DNA from: Gemmobacter fulvus
GTDB taxonomy: Bacteria; Pseudomonadota; Alphaproteobacteria; Rhodobacterales; Rhodobacteraceae
Length of the DNA: 64,000 nt
Direction: 5' to 3'
Assembly (NCBI RefSeq): GCF_018798885.1
Contig: NZ_CP076361.1
Coordinates: 806,001-870,000 of the forward strand
Positions 44,353 to 53,383 of the stretch are shown here, piece by piece (positions within the stretch are counted from its first letter, which is position 1; every line of letters begins with the position of its first letter). Below the pieces are notes generated by a model. The model had not been told where the DNA came from. It saw only the letters and a program-made list of their open reading frames with translations, and searched no databases. The position numbers were made by a program, and so were the translations under genes.

Positions 44353-45639
44353 ATGAAGTATATGGCGACTTATGACCTGATGGAAACTGCCCGCAATACA
44401 AATGAGTGGCTTGGTGCCACCGCGCGGGCAATGGCGTCTTATCCGGCTTTCGCCCTGTCGATGAATCCGCTGCTGCAAGTGACCGCAGCCTGGGGCGAAG
44501 TCACCGAACGCACGTTCGGACGCATGGTTGCAAAACCCGATTGGGGCATCCGTTCCATCGTCGGCCCCGATGGTCAGGACCATCTGGTGGATGTGGTCCC
44601 GGTGGTGCAGCGCCCCTTCGGCGATCTGGTGCAGTTTTCCGTCCGCCGTCGCGCACCGATGGCCCGCAAGATCATGGTCGTGGCACCGATGTCCGGCCAT
44701 TATGCAACGCTGCTTCGCTCGACTGTGGCCAGCCTACTGCCCGATGCTGACGTTTATGTGACAGACTGGCACAACGCCCGCGACATCCCGGTCAGCGCTG
44801 GCAAATTCGATGTCGAGGATTACACGCTTTACCTCGTCGATTTCATGCGCGCCCTTGGCCCCGAGGTGAACGTGATCGCGGTGTGCCAGCCGGTGCCGCT
44901 GACGCTGGCCGCCACTGCCTATCTGGCGGGTGAGGATCCTTCGGCGCAGCCCCGCTCGCTCACCCTGATCGGTGGCCCGGTTGACCCGGACGCCGCTGAT
45001 ACCGAAGTCACCGATTTCGGCCGCCGCGTGACCATGGGCCAGCTGGAGCAATGGGCGATCCAGCGCGTCGGCTTCAAATACAAGGGCGCGGGGCGTCTGG
45101 TCTATCCGGGGCTGTTGCAGCTGCAAAGCTTCATCTCGATGAATGCGGAACGCCACAGCAAGGCCTTCTCGGATCAGATCATGCGCGTGGCGCGGGGCGA
45201 GGCCTCGGATCACGATGCGCATAACCGCTTTTACGACGAATACCTTGCCGTGATGGACATGACGGCAGAATTCTACCTGTCGACCGTCGAGCGCATCTTC
45301 AAGAACCGCGAGATTGCCCGCAACGAATTTGTGGTGGCGGGCAAGAAGGTTGATTTCGGCGCGATCACGCAGGTGGCGGTGAAGATCGTCGAAGGCGCGA
45401 ATGACGATATCTCGGCCCCCGGCCAATGCCTTGCCGCGCTGGATCTGCTGACCAACCTGCCCGACAGCAAGAAGGCGGCTCATCTGGAGCCGGGTGCAGG
45501 CCATTACGGCATCTTTGCCGGGAAAAGCTGGCGCCTGAACATCCGTCCGCTGGTGTTGAACTTCATCGACGCCAATTCCGGTGCGCCGAAGAAAAGCGCA
45601 ACGCCGATCAAGCTGGCAACGTCGCAAGCGTCAGCGTAA
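44353..45639 (+). CDS. phaZ: Intracellular PHA depolymerase
   Basis: PhaZ breaks down stored PHA inside the cell. The 428 residues match the class with the lipase-box Cys (C178 in VIAVCQPVPLTL). The N-terminus YDLMETARNTNEWLGATARA is the usual family start. The ATG at 44353 has AAGGAG six bases upstream; a longer frame is open upstream but runs into phaC. It is divergent from phaC and overlaps the end of the following alpha/beta hydrolase gene by 9 bases. Confidence 0.93.
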   Translation: MKYMATYDLMETARNTNEWLGATARAMASYPAFALSMNPLLQVTAAWGEVTERTFGRMVAKPDWGIRSIVGPDGQDHLVDVVPVVQRPFGDLVQFSVRRRAPMARKIMVVAPMSGHYATLLRSTVASLLPDADVYVTDWHNARDIPVSAGKFDVEDYTLYLVDFMRALGPEVNVIAVCQPVPLTLAATAYLAGEDPSAQPRSLTLIGGPVDPDAADTEVTDFGRRVTMGQLEQWAIQRVGFKYKGAGRLVYPGLLQLQSFISMNAERHSKAFSDQIMRVARGEASDHDAHNRFYDEYLAVMDMTAEFYLSTVERIFKNREIARNEFVVAGKKVDFGAITQVAVKIVEGANDDISAPGQCLAALDLLTNLPDSKKAAHLEPGAGHYGIFAGKSWRLNIRPLVLNFIDANSGAPKKSATPIKLATSQASA

Positions 45640-46332
45640 CAGCATCGGGCCGCGCAGGAAGGTTTCCAGCGCGGCCGTCACCGCCTCTGGCTGCTCCAGC
45701 GGCAGCAGATGGCCAGCCCCCTCCTGCATGTGCAGCGTTGCAAAGGGCATCAGCCCCGCCACGAAGTCATGCCGACGCCGGGGCACCAGCGTATCCTGCA
45801 TCCCGCCCATGATCAGCGCCGGCACATTGGCCCGGCGCATCGTCTTTTGCTGATCCGGGCGGCGCTGCATCGCCCGCGAGTGCGCCAGATACACGCCCTC
45901 GCCCAGATGATCGGCCATGCCGCGCAGGGTCGTTTCAATCTCGGCCCGGCGCGGCCCCATGTCGGCAGCGGGGTATTCCCCGGCCACGGCCTGAAACAGC
46001 CGCCCGCTGCGCGCCGCCACCATACGCGCCTCGCGGGCGGCGGCCACGGCGGGGGCCTCGGTCATCGGATCGGTAGACAGCAGCGCGATGCGCGTCACCC
46101 GGTCCATCGCCCGGCGCAGCAGATCCAGCGCCACATCGCCGCCAAGCCCCATGCCAATCAGCGCGAATTTCGGCGGGGCATGGGCCAGCAGCGCCGCTGA
46201 CATCTCTTCGACGGTTGCGCCCTTGGGCTGGGCCAGCATCACCGGGCGGTGCAGCGACAGATGCAGGATCTGATGCGCAAACAGCCGTGCATCACAGCAC
46301 AGCCCCGGAATGAGTATCACCGGCTCGTTCAT
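45631..46332 (-). CDS. Alpha/beta hydrolase-fold protein lacking the nucleophile serine
   Basis: This is a 233-residue alpha/beta hydrolase-like protein. The oxyanion block VILIPGLCCDARLF, a late Asp (GGMQDTLVP) and His (GAGHLLPLEQP) fit the fold. The nucleophile elbow, normally G-x-S-x-G, reads FALIGMGLGGDVAL with Gly at residue 62 where the Ser should be. It is therefore likely to be inactive as an esterase or to do something else. It is convergent with phaZ with a 9-base overlap. Function unknown. Confidence 0.8.
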   Translation of the reverse strand: MNEPVILIPGLCCDARLFAHQILHLSLHRPVMLAQPKGATVEEMSAALLAHAPPKFALIGMGLGGDVALDLLRRAMDRVTRIALLSTDPMTEAPAVAAAREARMVAARSGRLFQAVAGEYPAADMGPRRAEIETTLRGMADHLGEGVYLAHSRAMQRRPDQQKTMRRANVPALIMGGMQDTLVPRRRHDFVAGLMPFATLHMQEGAGHLLPLEQPEAVTAALETFLRGPMLLR

Positions 46333-46466
46333 CCTGCCCCCGCCTTCCGCCTGCCCTGCCCTGGGCCGGTCTTGATTGCGGGCAGCCTAGCCCGCCGCGC
46401 CGGATCATGCCAGCAAGCCCCGGCGCGCCACGCGCGGAGCGGGCCTTTTCGCCACAGCGGGGCGGG

Positions 46467-47231
46467 TCAGCCCGCCTGCCCGGTGCCCTCGGCCCGCGCC
46501 AGCACCTCTGCGATGCTGGCCGCGATCAGCGCCAGACAGTCCGGCGTCGAAAAGCGGTGATCGGCGTCCTTGACCAGCGTCAGTCGCAGATCCGGGCCAG
46601 TCGCATGATCGAGCAGGCGCAGCGCAACAGCGGGCGGCACATCCACATCCGCCGTGCCCTGCAACAGCCGCACCGGAAACGGCAAGGACAGCGGGCTGCG
46701 CAGGACCAGCTGTTGCCGCCCGTCGTCGATCAATCTGCGGGTGATGACATAGGGGCTGTCGGCGTAGTCAGAGGGCAAGGCGACCTGCCCCTGCGCCAGT
46801 TCCGCGCGCTGCGCATCGGTGAACTGCGCCCACATGCTGTCTTCGGTGAAATCCGGGGCCGCCGCGATGCCGACCAGCCCCGCCACCCGCGCAGGCAAGG
46901 CCCGCGCCACCAGCAGCGCGATCCAGCCGCCCATGGACGAGCCGACCAGAACCTGCGGCCCCTCGGTCAGCGCCGCAATCGCCGCGATGGCATCCGCCGC
47001 CCAATCCCCGATGGCCCCGTCCAGAAAATCCCCGGACGACTGGCCATGGCCCGAATAATCAAAGCGCAGAAAGGCCCGCCCCTGCGCCTCGGCCCAGTCT
47101 TGCAGATACAGCGCCTTGGTGCCGGTCATGTCGGATTTGAACCCGCCCAGAAACACCACGCCCGGCCCCTGCCCCGGCGTCCGGTGATAGGCAATGCGGC
47201 GGCCTTGCGGTGTTTCCATGTAGTCTGGCAT
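46467..47231 (-). CDS. Alpha/beta hydrolase, ABHD10-like
   Basis: This is a 254-residue hydrolase. The nucleophile lies in VGSSMGGWIAL, the acid in LLQGTADVDVP, and the catalytic His in KDADHRFS. The opening RRIAYHRTPGQGPGVVFLGG and FLRFDYSGHGQSSG resemble mitochondrial ABHD10-type (acyl-protein) thioesterases, but the substrate is unproven. It stands alone between another alpha/beta hydrolase gene and thrS. Confidence 0.85.
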   Translation of the reverse strand: MPDYMETPQGRRIAYHRTPGQGPGVVFLGGFKSDMTGTKALYLQDWAEAQGRAFLRFDYSGHGQSSGDFLDGAIGDWAADAIAAIAALTEGPQVLVGSSMGGWIALLVARALPARVAGLVGIAAAPDFTEDSMWAQFTDAQRAELAQGQVALPSDYADSPYVITRRLIDDGRQQLVLRSPLSLPFPVRLLQGTADVDVPPAVALRLLDHATGPDLRLTLVKDADHRFSTPDCLALIAASIAEVLARAEGTGQAG

Positions 47232-47381
47232 CAGCGTCCCCCATTTTGCGCCTGTTCTAGCGCAGAGGCGGCGCTTTGTGCCAGCCCCGGTTGACTTTCA
47301 CGCAAGCGCCGCGCAAAACGCCCTCGCATATAACCCGCAACCGGGCGTTCCGTGGGCGCCAAACTGACGAGGAGGACAGCC

Positions 47382-49328
47382 ATGTCCCAGATTTCCCTCA
47401 CCTTTCCCGATGGTTCGGCACGCAGCTATGCGGCGGGCATCACCCCTGCCGAAGTGGCATCCGCCATTTCCACCAGCCTTGCCAAGAAGGCGATCTCTGC
47501 CACGGTGAACGGCGCGCATTGGGATCTGCAATGGCCGATCCCCGCAGATGCGACGATTGCCATTCACACCATGGCCGATGACGCGCAGGCGCTGGAACTG
47601 ATCCGCCATGACCTTGCACATATCATGGCGCGGGCCGTGCAAGAGATCTGGCCGGATGTGAAAGTGACCATCGGCCCGGTGCGCGACCATGGTTGGTTCT
47701 ATGATTTCGACCGCAGCGAACCCTTCACCCCCGAAGATCTGGGCGCGATCGAAGCCAGGATGAAGCAGATCATCAACGCCCGTGACCCGGTGAAAACCGA
47801 AGTCTGGGATCGTGCCCGCGCCATCGCCTATTACGAAGAGCGCGGCGAGCCGTTCAAGGTGGAGCTGATCAACCGCATCCCCGAAGGCGAAGACCTGCGC
47901 ATGTATTGGCATGGTGCCTGGCTGGACATGTGCCGCGGGCCGCATCTGCAACACACCGGGCAGGTGCCCGCCGATGCCTTCAAGCTGACGCATGTGGCCG
48001 GGGCCTATTGGCTGGGCGATGCCACCCGCCCGATGTTGCAGCGCATCTATGGCGTGGCCTTCAAGAACCGCGATGACCTCAAGGCGCATATGACCATGCT
48101 GGAAGAGGCCGCCAAGCGCGACCACCGCAAGCTGGGCCGCGAGATGGACCTGTTCCACCTGCAGGAAGAAGCGCCCGGCATGGTGTTCTGGCACCCGAAT
48201 GGCTGGATGATCTACCGCACGCTGGAAGATTACATGCGCGGGCGGCTTCAGGCGGCGGATTACAAGGAAATCAAGACACCGCAGGTGGTTGACCGGGTGT
48301 TGTGGGAAAAGTCCGGCCATTGGGAGGCCTACCGCGAGAACATGTTCATCGTGGAGGTCGACGAGGATGGGGCCAAGGAAAAGCGCATCAACGCCCTGAA
48401 ACCGATGAACTGCCCCTGCCATGTGCAGGTGTATAATCAGGGGCTGAAAAGCTACCGTGACCTGCCGCTGCGTCTGGCGGAATTCGGCTCGTGCCACCGC
48501 TATGAATCCTCGGGCTCCATGCACGGGCTGATGCGGGTGCGCGGCTTCACGCAGGACGATGCGCATATCTTCTGCACCGAGGATCAGATCGAGGCGGAAT
48601 GCGCGGGCTTCATCGCGCTGCTGTCCAGCGTCTACAAGGATCTTGGCTTCGAGAAGTTCGACATCAAGCTATCCACCCGCCCTGACGTGCGGGTCGGATC
48701 GGACGAGGTGTGGGACAAGGCCGAAACCGCGCTGCAAAAGGCCATCGAAGGTCTGGGCCTGCCCTATGAGATCAACGAAGGCGACGGCGCCTTTTATGGC
48801 CCCAAGCTGGATTTCAAGCTGACCGACGCGATTGGCCGCGAATGGCAATGCGGCACCTTCCAGGCCGATTTCAACCTGCCGGTCCGGCTGGATGCAGAAT
48901 ATGTCGGTGAGGATGGCATGAAGCACCGCCCCGTCATGCTGCACCGCGCCGTGCTGGGCTCGTTTGAACGCTTTATCGGCATCCTGATCGAAAACTACGC
49001 AGGCAAGCTGCCGTTCTGGCTTGCGCCGCGTCAGGTGGTCGTCGCCTCCATCGTGTCGGATGCGGATGGCTATGTGCAGGAGGTTGTGTCGGACCTGCGC
49101 AAGATCGGCGTGCGGGCCGAGGCGGATGTGCGCAACGAGAAGATCAATTACAAGGTCCGCGAACATTCGGTCGGCAAGGTGCCGGTGATCCTCGCCATCG
49201 GCATGAAAGAGGTCGAAGAGCGCACGGTTTCGGTGCGCCGGCTGGGCGAAAACCGCACCGAAACGGCCACTCTGGACGCCATTCTGGCACAGCTTTCGGC
49301 CGAAGCGCGGATGCCCGACGGGCAATAA
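47382..49328 (+). CDS. thrS: Threonyl-tRNA synthetase
   Basis: ThrS charges tRNA-Thr. The 648 residues contain the TGS domain ([19 protein letters not shown]), the editing domain with its [10 protein letters not shown] and DMCRGPHL zinc/ligand histidines, and the class II core with motif 2 ([19 protein letters not shown]) and the zinc Cys in [10 protein letters not shown]. The C-terminal anticodon domain follows. The ATG at 47382 has GAGGAGG upstream. A strong terminator follows the gene. Confidence 0.97.
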   Translation: MSQISLTFPDGSARSYAAGITPAEVASAISTSLAKKAISATVNGAHWDLQWPIPADATIAIHTMADDAQALELIRHDLAHIMARAVQEIWPDVKVTIGPVRDHGWFYDFDRSEPFTPEDLGAIEARMKQIINARDPVKTEVWDRARAIAYYEERGEPFKVELINRIPEGEDLRMYWHGAWLDMCRGPHLQHTGQVPADAFKLTHVAGAYWLGDATRPMLQRIYGVAFKNRDDLKAHMTMLEEAAKRDHRKLGREMDLFHLQEEAPGMVFWHPNGWMIYRTLEDYMRGRLQAADYKEIKTPQVVDRVLWEKSGHWEAYRENMFIVEVDEDGAKEKRINALKPMNCPCHVQVYNQGLKSYRDLPLRLAEFGSCHRYESSGSMHGLMRVRGFTQDDAHIFCTEDQIEAECAGFIALLSSVYKDLGFEKFDIKLSTRPDVRVGSDEVWDKAETALQKAIEGLGLPYEINEGDGAFYGPKLDFKLTDAIGREWQCGTFQADFNLPVRLDAEYVGEDGMKHRPVMLHRAVLGSFERFIGILIENYAGKLPFWLAPRQVVVASIVSDADGYVQEVVSDLRKIGVRAEADVRNEKINYKVREHSVGKVPVILAIGMKEVEERTVSVRRLGENRTETATLDAILAQLSAEARMPDGQ

Positions 49329-49351
49329 ATCCAGAAGTTCCTTGCGAAAAC

Positions 49352-49390
49352 AATTGGTTGAACAGGCGCCCCCTGTTCAACCAATTTTCT
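49352..49390 (+). terminator. Intrinsic terminator of thrS
   Basis: A perfect 15-base stem (AATTGGTTGAACAGG with its complement) and 5-base loop is followed by TTCTTGCTTTTT. It starts 23 bases after the thrS stop. Confidence 0.92.
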
Positions 49391-49494
49391 TGCTTTTTGC
49401 AAAAGCCATGGCATGATTTTCGATGTGACAACAGACTTTCGACCGCCTCCTGTTCCCAGGCAGCCGGACTAAATGGAAGACCCTGGCTGCACGG

Positions 49495-49516
49495 CCCGTG
49501 GCAATCGCGCCACGGG
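49495..49516 (+). promoter_or_regulatory. Structured 5' leader hairpin upstream of the cold-shock gene
   Basis: CCCGTGGC pairs with GCCACGGG around a 6-base loop, about 24 bases before the cold-shock ATG at 49540. The roughly 150-base stretch from the thrS terminator may be a long 5' leader, as in many csp genes that are controlled by RNA structure and temperature. No promoter is certain. Confidence 0.42.
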
Positions 49517-49539
49517 AGGACTGATGAAGGAGTGGCGGA

Positions 49540-49746
49540 ATGCCGACGGGCACCGTGAAGTGGTTTAATGCGACCAAAGGCTTTGGCTTCATTGCGCCGG
49601 ATGACGGCGGCAAGGATGTCTTCGTGCATATCTCGGCGGTGGAACGCGCCGGGCTCAAAGGGCTGAATGACAATCAGAAAATCGGCTACGAACTGCAATC
49701 GGGCCGCGACGGTCGCGCCTCGGCCAGCGATCTGCGGCTTCTGTAA
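49540..49746 (+). CDS. CspA-family cold-shock protein
   Basis: This is a 68-residue OB-fold RNA chaperone. RNP1 is KGFGFIAPDDG and RNP2 is KDVFVHISAV. It melts RNA structure and is often cold- or growth-phase-induced. The ATG at 49540 follows AAGGAG by eight bases. It has a structured leader and an intrinsic terminator of its own, so it is a single-gene unit. Confidence 0.95.
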   Translation: MPTGTVKWFNATKGFGFIAPDDGGKDVFVHISAVERAGLKGLNDNQKIGYELQSGRDGRASASDLRLL

Positions 49747-49764
49747 CGCCGTCCATCCGGCAAG

Positions 49765-49789
49765 AACGGCCCCTTCGGGGGCCGTTTTT
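49765..49789 (+). terminator. Intrinsic terminator of the cold-shock gene
   Basis: AACGGCCCC pairs with GGGGCCGTT around a TTCG loop, followed by TTT. It lies 18 bases after the stop and may also serve the convergent ArsC-like gene. Confidence 0.9.
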
Positions 49790-49803
49790 CATGGCGGTAG
49801 GGC

Positions 49804-50130
49804 TCAGGCCAGCACCGCCGCCTGCGTCGCCTCGTCCCACCCAAGGAAAAAGCGCCCCTCCGCCTCGATCACCGGGCGTTTCATCACCGTGGGCTGCGCC
49901 GCGATCTGATCCTCGGTATCCGAGGCTTTCAGAAAATCATTGAAGGCGCGGTAGGTGGTGGATTGTTTGTTGATCAGGCGATCCCCGAATTCGCCCACCA
50001 GCCGGGCAATCTCGGCCTCGCTCAGCGGGGTCTTGCGCACGTCACGGAAAGTAACGGGTTTTCCAGCCGCCTCAAGCGCCTTCAGCGCCTTCTTGCAGGT
50101 GTCACAGGTGGGAATACCATAGAGGATCAT
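49804..50130 (-). CDS. ArsC/Spx-family thioredoxin-fold protein
   Basis: This is a 108-residue protein of the arsenate-reductase/Spx family. The redox pair lies in GIPTCDTCKKALKAL, and the family pair LINKQSTTYRAFN and TVMKRPVIEAEG is present. It resembles the YffB/Spx type more than arsenate reductase proper, so arsenic resistance is not implied. The ATG at 50130 has AAAGG upstream; an ATG five codons earlier is also open. Confidence 0.86.
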   Translation of the reverse strand: MILYGIPTCDTCKKALKALEAAGKPVTFRDVRKTPLSEAEIARLVGEFGDRLINKQSTTYRAFNDFLKASDTEDQIAAQPTVMKRPVIEAEGRFFLGWDEATQAAVLA

Positions 50131-50169
50131 CAGCTTGCCTTTCATGTCCGCGCGCGCAGGATAGCTGCC

Positions 50170-50568
50170 TCAGCCGTCAAGGCCAAGCGCGCGCGTGGCG
50201 GCAACTCCGGCCCAGGCGGCCACAGCCGTCAGGCAGGTGCCCCAGATCACATCGGTGGCCACCATCGACCAATGCCAGTTGCGCATCACGGCATAGCTGG
50301 TGAATTCATAGGTGCCATAGGCCATGAAACCGATGACCGCCGCAGGCAGCAGCAGCGGCCCGCCCCGTAGCGCAGGCCACGACACCAGATAAACCAGCCC
50401 GGCGATATAGGCCGCATAGAACAGCACCGCAGGCGCCAGCCGGATCCCCTCCAGCAAGGCCCCGCCAAGGTGACGCTGGAACAGCGGCTGCATGACAAAG
50501 CGCAGCATCAGCGCATCCAGCGCCAGAAAGGTGATTGCGGTGATGATGTAGAGGCTGAGAATGGGCAT
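50170..50568 (-). CDS. DUF2177 family membrane protein
   Basis: This is a 132-residue protein with four transmembrane helices (about residues 4-24, 42-62, 70-90 and 105-125). The family is widespread and its function is unknown. The motif FTSYAVMRNWHWSMVATDVIWG is split here as EFTSYAVMRN and WHWSMVATDVIWG and is typical. The ATG at 50568 follows AAAGGAG. It lies 39 bases upstream of the ArsC-like gene on the same strand. Confidence 0.85.
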   Translation of the reverse strand: MPILSLYIITAITFLALDALMLRFVMQPLFQRHLGGALLEGIRLAPAVLFYAAYIAGLVYLVSWPALRGGPLLLPAAVIGFMAYGTYEFTSYAVMRNWHWSMVATDVIWGTCLTAVAAWAGVAATRALGLDG

Positions 50569-50706
50569 GGCGGCTCCTTTTACCACAGATAGGACGCAAC
50601 ACACCTTCGGGAAGGGCAGAACAGTTCTGAGAGGCGAGAGGGGGGGCGCGGGCAAAGCGCCCAAACCGGCCAAAGGCACCAAAATCCGTGTAAAGATCAG
50701 AGGAAG

Positions 50707-50734
50707 GAAAAAGGGGCAGATCAAACCTGCCCCT
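50707..50734 (-). terminator. Intrinsic terminator after the AT-richer orphan gene
   Basis: On the minus strand AGGGGCAG pairs with CTGCCCCT around a 7-base loop and is followed by TTTTTCC. It lies about 65 bases after the stop of the gene at 50798. Confidence 0.82.
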
Positions 50735-50797
50735 CTTTCAACTGAAAACCTCACTCCCGCATATGGCCAGAAACTGCAAAATCGGAAGGATTGATGG

Positions 50798-51298
50798 TCA
50801 CTTGCATTTCGCCAAATCTAGGGACTTGGGAACGATTCTGCTTCGTGCCCGGTTATGGCTCAACCAATCGCCGTCGCCCCCGAACTGAAAGCAGAAAACT
50901 TCACCCGTTTGTCTATTCTTGATAGTTACCCATTCAGGCAACCATCCAGGCTTACGCCCTTCTGGAATGAACTGAAGCTCCAAGCTCACAACATCGCCCG
51001 ACAGAACTTCCGAGAAATACTCTTCCGTCTTTAGCCCTCGTTCAAGACGTTTATCACTCTCGCCAGCCCCACCCGAGACCATCACCCGATCAGATCGGCC
51101 GTCAAAGTTGTTGATAATGAGAGTAAGGCTGCCATCCGTACCGGCGTCTTGCTTTGCTGAGGTCTTAATGACCACATCAATATCTGCCCTTACCGGCGGC
51201 AAGTTCAACCAGTATGTAAAAAGCGCCACAATCACACCAGATACAAGCCCGATTGCGACGCCCTCAACGATTTTGAGCTTCAAAATTTCACGCACCAT
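50798..51298 (-). CDS. Hypothetical membrane-anchored protein, AT-richer than its surroundings
   Basis: I do not recognise this 166-residue protein. A single transmembrane helix (about residues 11-30) near the N-terminus is followed by a beta-rich soluble part with DVVIKTSAKQDAG and GDVVSLELQFIPEGRKPG. It has two cysteines (EVFCFQFGG and the terminal AKCK). Its base composition is visibly more AT-rich and its codon use differs from the genes around it, which suggests recent acquisition. The ATG at 51298 has an AGGG site, and the gene has its own terminator. Confidence 0.68.
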   Translation of the reverse strand: MVREILKLKIVEGVAIGLVSGVIVALFTYWLNLPPVRADIDVVIKTSAKQDAGTDGSLTLIINNFDGRSDRVMVSGGAGESDKRLERGLKTEEYFSEVLSGDVVSLELQFIPEGRKPGWLPEWVTIKNRQTGEVFCFQFGGDGDWLSHNRARSRIVPKSLDLAKCK

Positions 51299-51327
51299 TT
51301 TACCCTATAAGTTAATATACGATGGCA

Positions 51328-52233
51328 CTATCGCCAAATCCCTTCAAACTCCCGCCATTCGCCCTTGCTCATGCCGGATTGCTCCTGCGTCACCACTTCC
51401 CCGGCCAGACGGCGCTTCAGCACGTCGATTGCCTTTGCGCTCAGCGTCACGCCGCCCATGCGGTAATCCTCGAAGGCGCCAAAGGCGATGGGCAGCCAGT
51501 CGGCCACGACCTTGGCGATAGCTTCGGCATAGACGCGGATTTCGTATTGGGCGTGGGGGTCGGCGCGCAGGCGCAGGAAGTGGAACAGGTTGTGCAGATC
51601 CACCTTCCAATACCATTGGGTATAGATATTGGCGGGCAGGTTCATCCGCGCCAATTCGCGGGCAAGGCCCTGCTGGCCATCCTGGCTCAGCATCGCTTCG
51701 TAATTGTCATAGCTGCGGCTGGCGTCGGATTTCAGCATTTCCAGCACGCGGGCGGCCTCGGCGCCTTCCAGAACGGCCCCCCGCCCCTGATTGTTCACCG
51801 TCGATTGCGCGGCCAGATGTTCGGGCTGCGGAATATAGAATTCGCGGTCCATGATCGAATAACGCGCAGAGTATTCGTTCACATTGGCGGTGCGGTGGCG
51901 GATCCACTGGCGGGCCACGAAGATCGGCAATTTTACGTGCAGCTTGATTTCGCACATCTCGAACGGGGTCGAGTGCCAATGGCGCATCAGATAGCGGATC
52001 AGGCCTTCATCGTTCTGAACATGTTTGGTGCCGGCACCATAGCTGACCCGGGCGGCCTGCACGATGGCGGCATCATCGCCCATATAGTCGATCACCCGGA
52101 TAAAGCCGTGATCCAGCACCTCATGCGCGCGATAGAGATGTGCCTCCATGCCTTCGGACACGGCGCGCAGCGTCGGGCGCGGGGTGGCCCGCAGGGCTTC
52201 GATCTCGGCTTTCTGGTCGGGGGTAAGCGGCAT
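51328..52233 (-). CDS. thyX: Flavin-dependent thymidylate synthase
   Basis: ThyX makes dTMP from dUMP with FAD and methylenetetrahydrofolate. The signature [15 protein letters not shown] is the family motif RHRxxS with Asn at one Ser position, as in many alphaproteobacteria. DREFYIPQP and the C-terminal ALHN-like [15 protein letters not shown] block with substrate Arg are also present. The length of 301 residues is normal. The ATG at 52233 gives [12 protein letters not shown]. It is divergent from the Slam-linked lipoprotein gene. Confidence 0.95.
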   Translation of the reverse strand: MPLTPDQKAEIEALRATPRPTLRAVSEGMEAHLYRAHEVLDHGFIRVIDYMGDDAAIVQAARVSYGAGTKHVQNDEGLIRYLMRHWHSTPFEMCEIKLHVKLPIFVARQWIRHRTANVNEYSARYSIMDREFYIPQPEHLAAQSTVNNQGRGAVLEGAEAARVLEMLKSDASRSYDNYEAMLSQDGQQGLARELARMNLPANIYTQWYWKVDLHNLFHFLRLRADPHAQYEIRVYAEAIAKVVADWLPIAFGAFEDYRMGGVTLSAKAIDVLKRRLAGEVVTQEQSGMSKGEWREFEGIWR

Positions 52234-52389
52234 GGCGTCATCCTTATGAGTCGGGGCGACTATATCTTGCGGCGCGCGCCCATGCACCTGCGAGATGCAG
52301 GGCGATGCCCGGCGGGGCGCGGCATCGGGGCCACGCAGCCGCAGATTAACCGGCAATCCGTTGACTTGTGGGGCCAGAGCGCGGACACT

Positions 52390-52420
52390 TGCCCGCAACA
52401 AAAAAGCAAAATTGCGGGCA
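52390..52420. promoter_or_regulatory. 9-base inverted repeat just before the lipoprotein start
   Basis: TGCCCGCAA (52390-52398) and TTGCGGGCA (52412-52420) flank an A-rich 13-base spacer, ending five bases before the ATG at 52426. A TTGACT at 52361-52366 could be a -35 element. It may be an operator or an RNA hairpin controlling translation. Confidence 0.5.
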
Positions 52421-52425
52421 GTCTC

Positions 52426-53367
52426 ATGGATTTCAGGTTGGCAATGACGGCAGCGCTGCTGCTTGCGGCATGCAGCGGCAACCCCTTTGTCGAAGGCGAG
52501 GGGGATGGTGGCGGCGGCGGTGGCGAGGGTGAAACGATCACCGTGCCGGAAAATCTCGCGGTCAATGTCAAGGGCGCGGCCTATGACGCCGACAAAGAGG
52601 TGTTGCAGCTCGCCCTGTCGGGGATCGACACCACGCCGGTTCTGGCCACCTATCAGCGCTATAAGAAACTGGATGTGCCCGGCTACAAGGCCTTCAAGGC
52701 GCAGGAAGATCCGCTGGACCGGATGTTCGTGGCCCTGGCCGCCGAAAGCAAGGATGGCTCGGTGCGCGCGGTGACGGCGGCGGATGGCGGGCAGTTCACC
52801 GTTGCATTTGGTGGCGGCCATTACGAGCGGGACGGCAAGTTTGACCGCCCGACCATCGGCAAGGGGCCGGGCGCAGGCCAGGTGACCTATGCCGGACGGT
52901 ATGGTGGTGTGACGAACATCGACGCGCCCGGCAACCCGGACATTCTTCCCGTGCCCGACGGCACCGATCCGGTCCTGCTGCCAAGCCAGCCCAGCCGGGT
53001 GAAGGGCGATGCCTTCCTCAACGTGAACTTCGCCGACAATCTGGTGAACGGGGTGATCTACAACCGGGTTCTGGTCGATCACAAGATGTCGCTGGACGAC
53101 GTGATCCTTGTGCCCACCAGCATTGCCGAGGACGGCACCTTTGCCGGAAACGTATCCGAGGATATCCGCAACGAGGATACCACCACGGTCAGCGGCAGCT
53201 ATGGCGGCATCTTCGGCGGCAAGGATTCGGCGGCGGTTGCGGGTCTTGTCCATCTCGACAGCTTTGATGACAACGTCGATCTTGAAGAAGAGCATGGCGT
53301 CTTTGTGCTGACGCAATGCGGCAAACCGGGTGATGCCAAGATCTGCGATGGCGTGGCACCGAACTGA
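52426..53367 (+). CDS. Surface lipoprotein, candidate Slam cargo with TbpB-like C-terminal barrel
   Basis: This 313-residue lipoprotein has a signal peptide ending in the lipobox LAAC (residues 13-16). A Gly/Glu-rich linker ([13 protein letters not shown]) follows. The C-terminal half is beta-rich; its hallmark is [19 protein letters not shown] followed by HLDS, which resembles the last strands of TbpB-type cargo barrels. Two cysteines near the end ([15 protein letters not shown]) may form a disulfide. It is followed 16 bases later by a Slam-like gene, the usual partner that moves such lipoproteins to the cell surface. Confidence 0.72.
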   Translation: MDFRLAMTAALLLAACSGNPFVEGEGDGGGGGGEGETITVPENLAVNVKGAAYDADKEVLQLALSGIDTTPVLATYQRYKKLDVPGYKAFKAQEDPLDRMFVALAAESKDGSVRAVTAADGGQFTVAFGGGHYERDGKFDRPTIGKGPGAGQVTYAGRYGGVTNIDAPGNPDILPVPDGTDPVLLPSQPSRVKGDAFLNVNFADNLVNGVIYNRVLVDHKMSLDDVILVPTSIAEDGTFAGNVSEDIRNEDTTTVSGSYGGIFGGKDSAAVAGLVHLDSFDDNVDLEEEHGVFVLTQCGKPGDAKICDGVAPN

Positions 53368-53383
53368 CGCAGGCGGTGGCGCG

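Noticed and set aside
50561-50794. Plus-strand open frame of about 77 codons over the DUF2177 start region.
   Set aside because: It crosses the ribosome site of the DUF2177 gene and the terminator at 50707-50734, and its Lys/Arg-rich peptide resembles no family.
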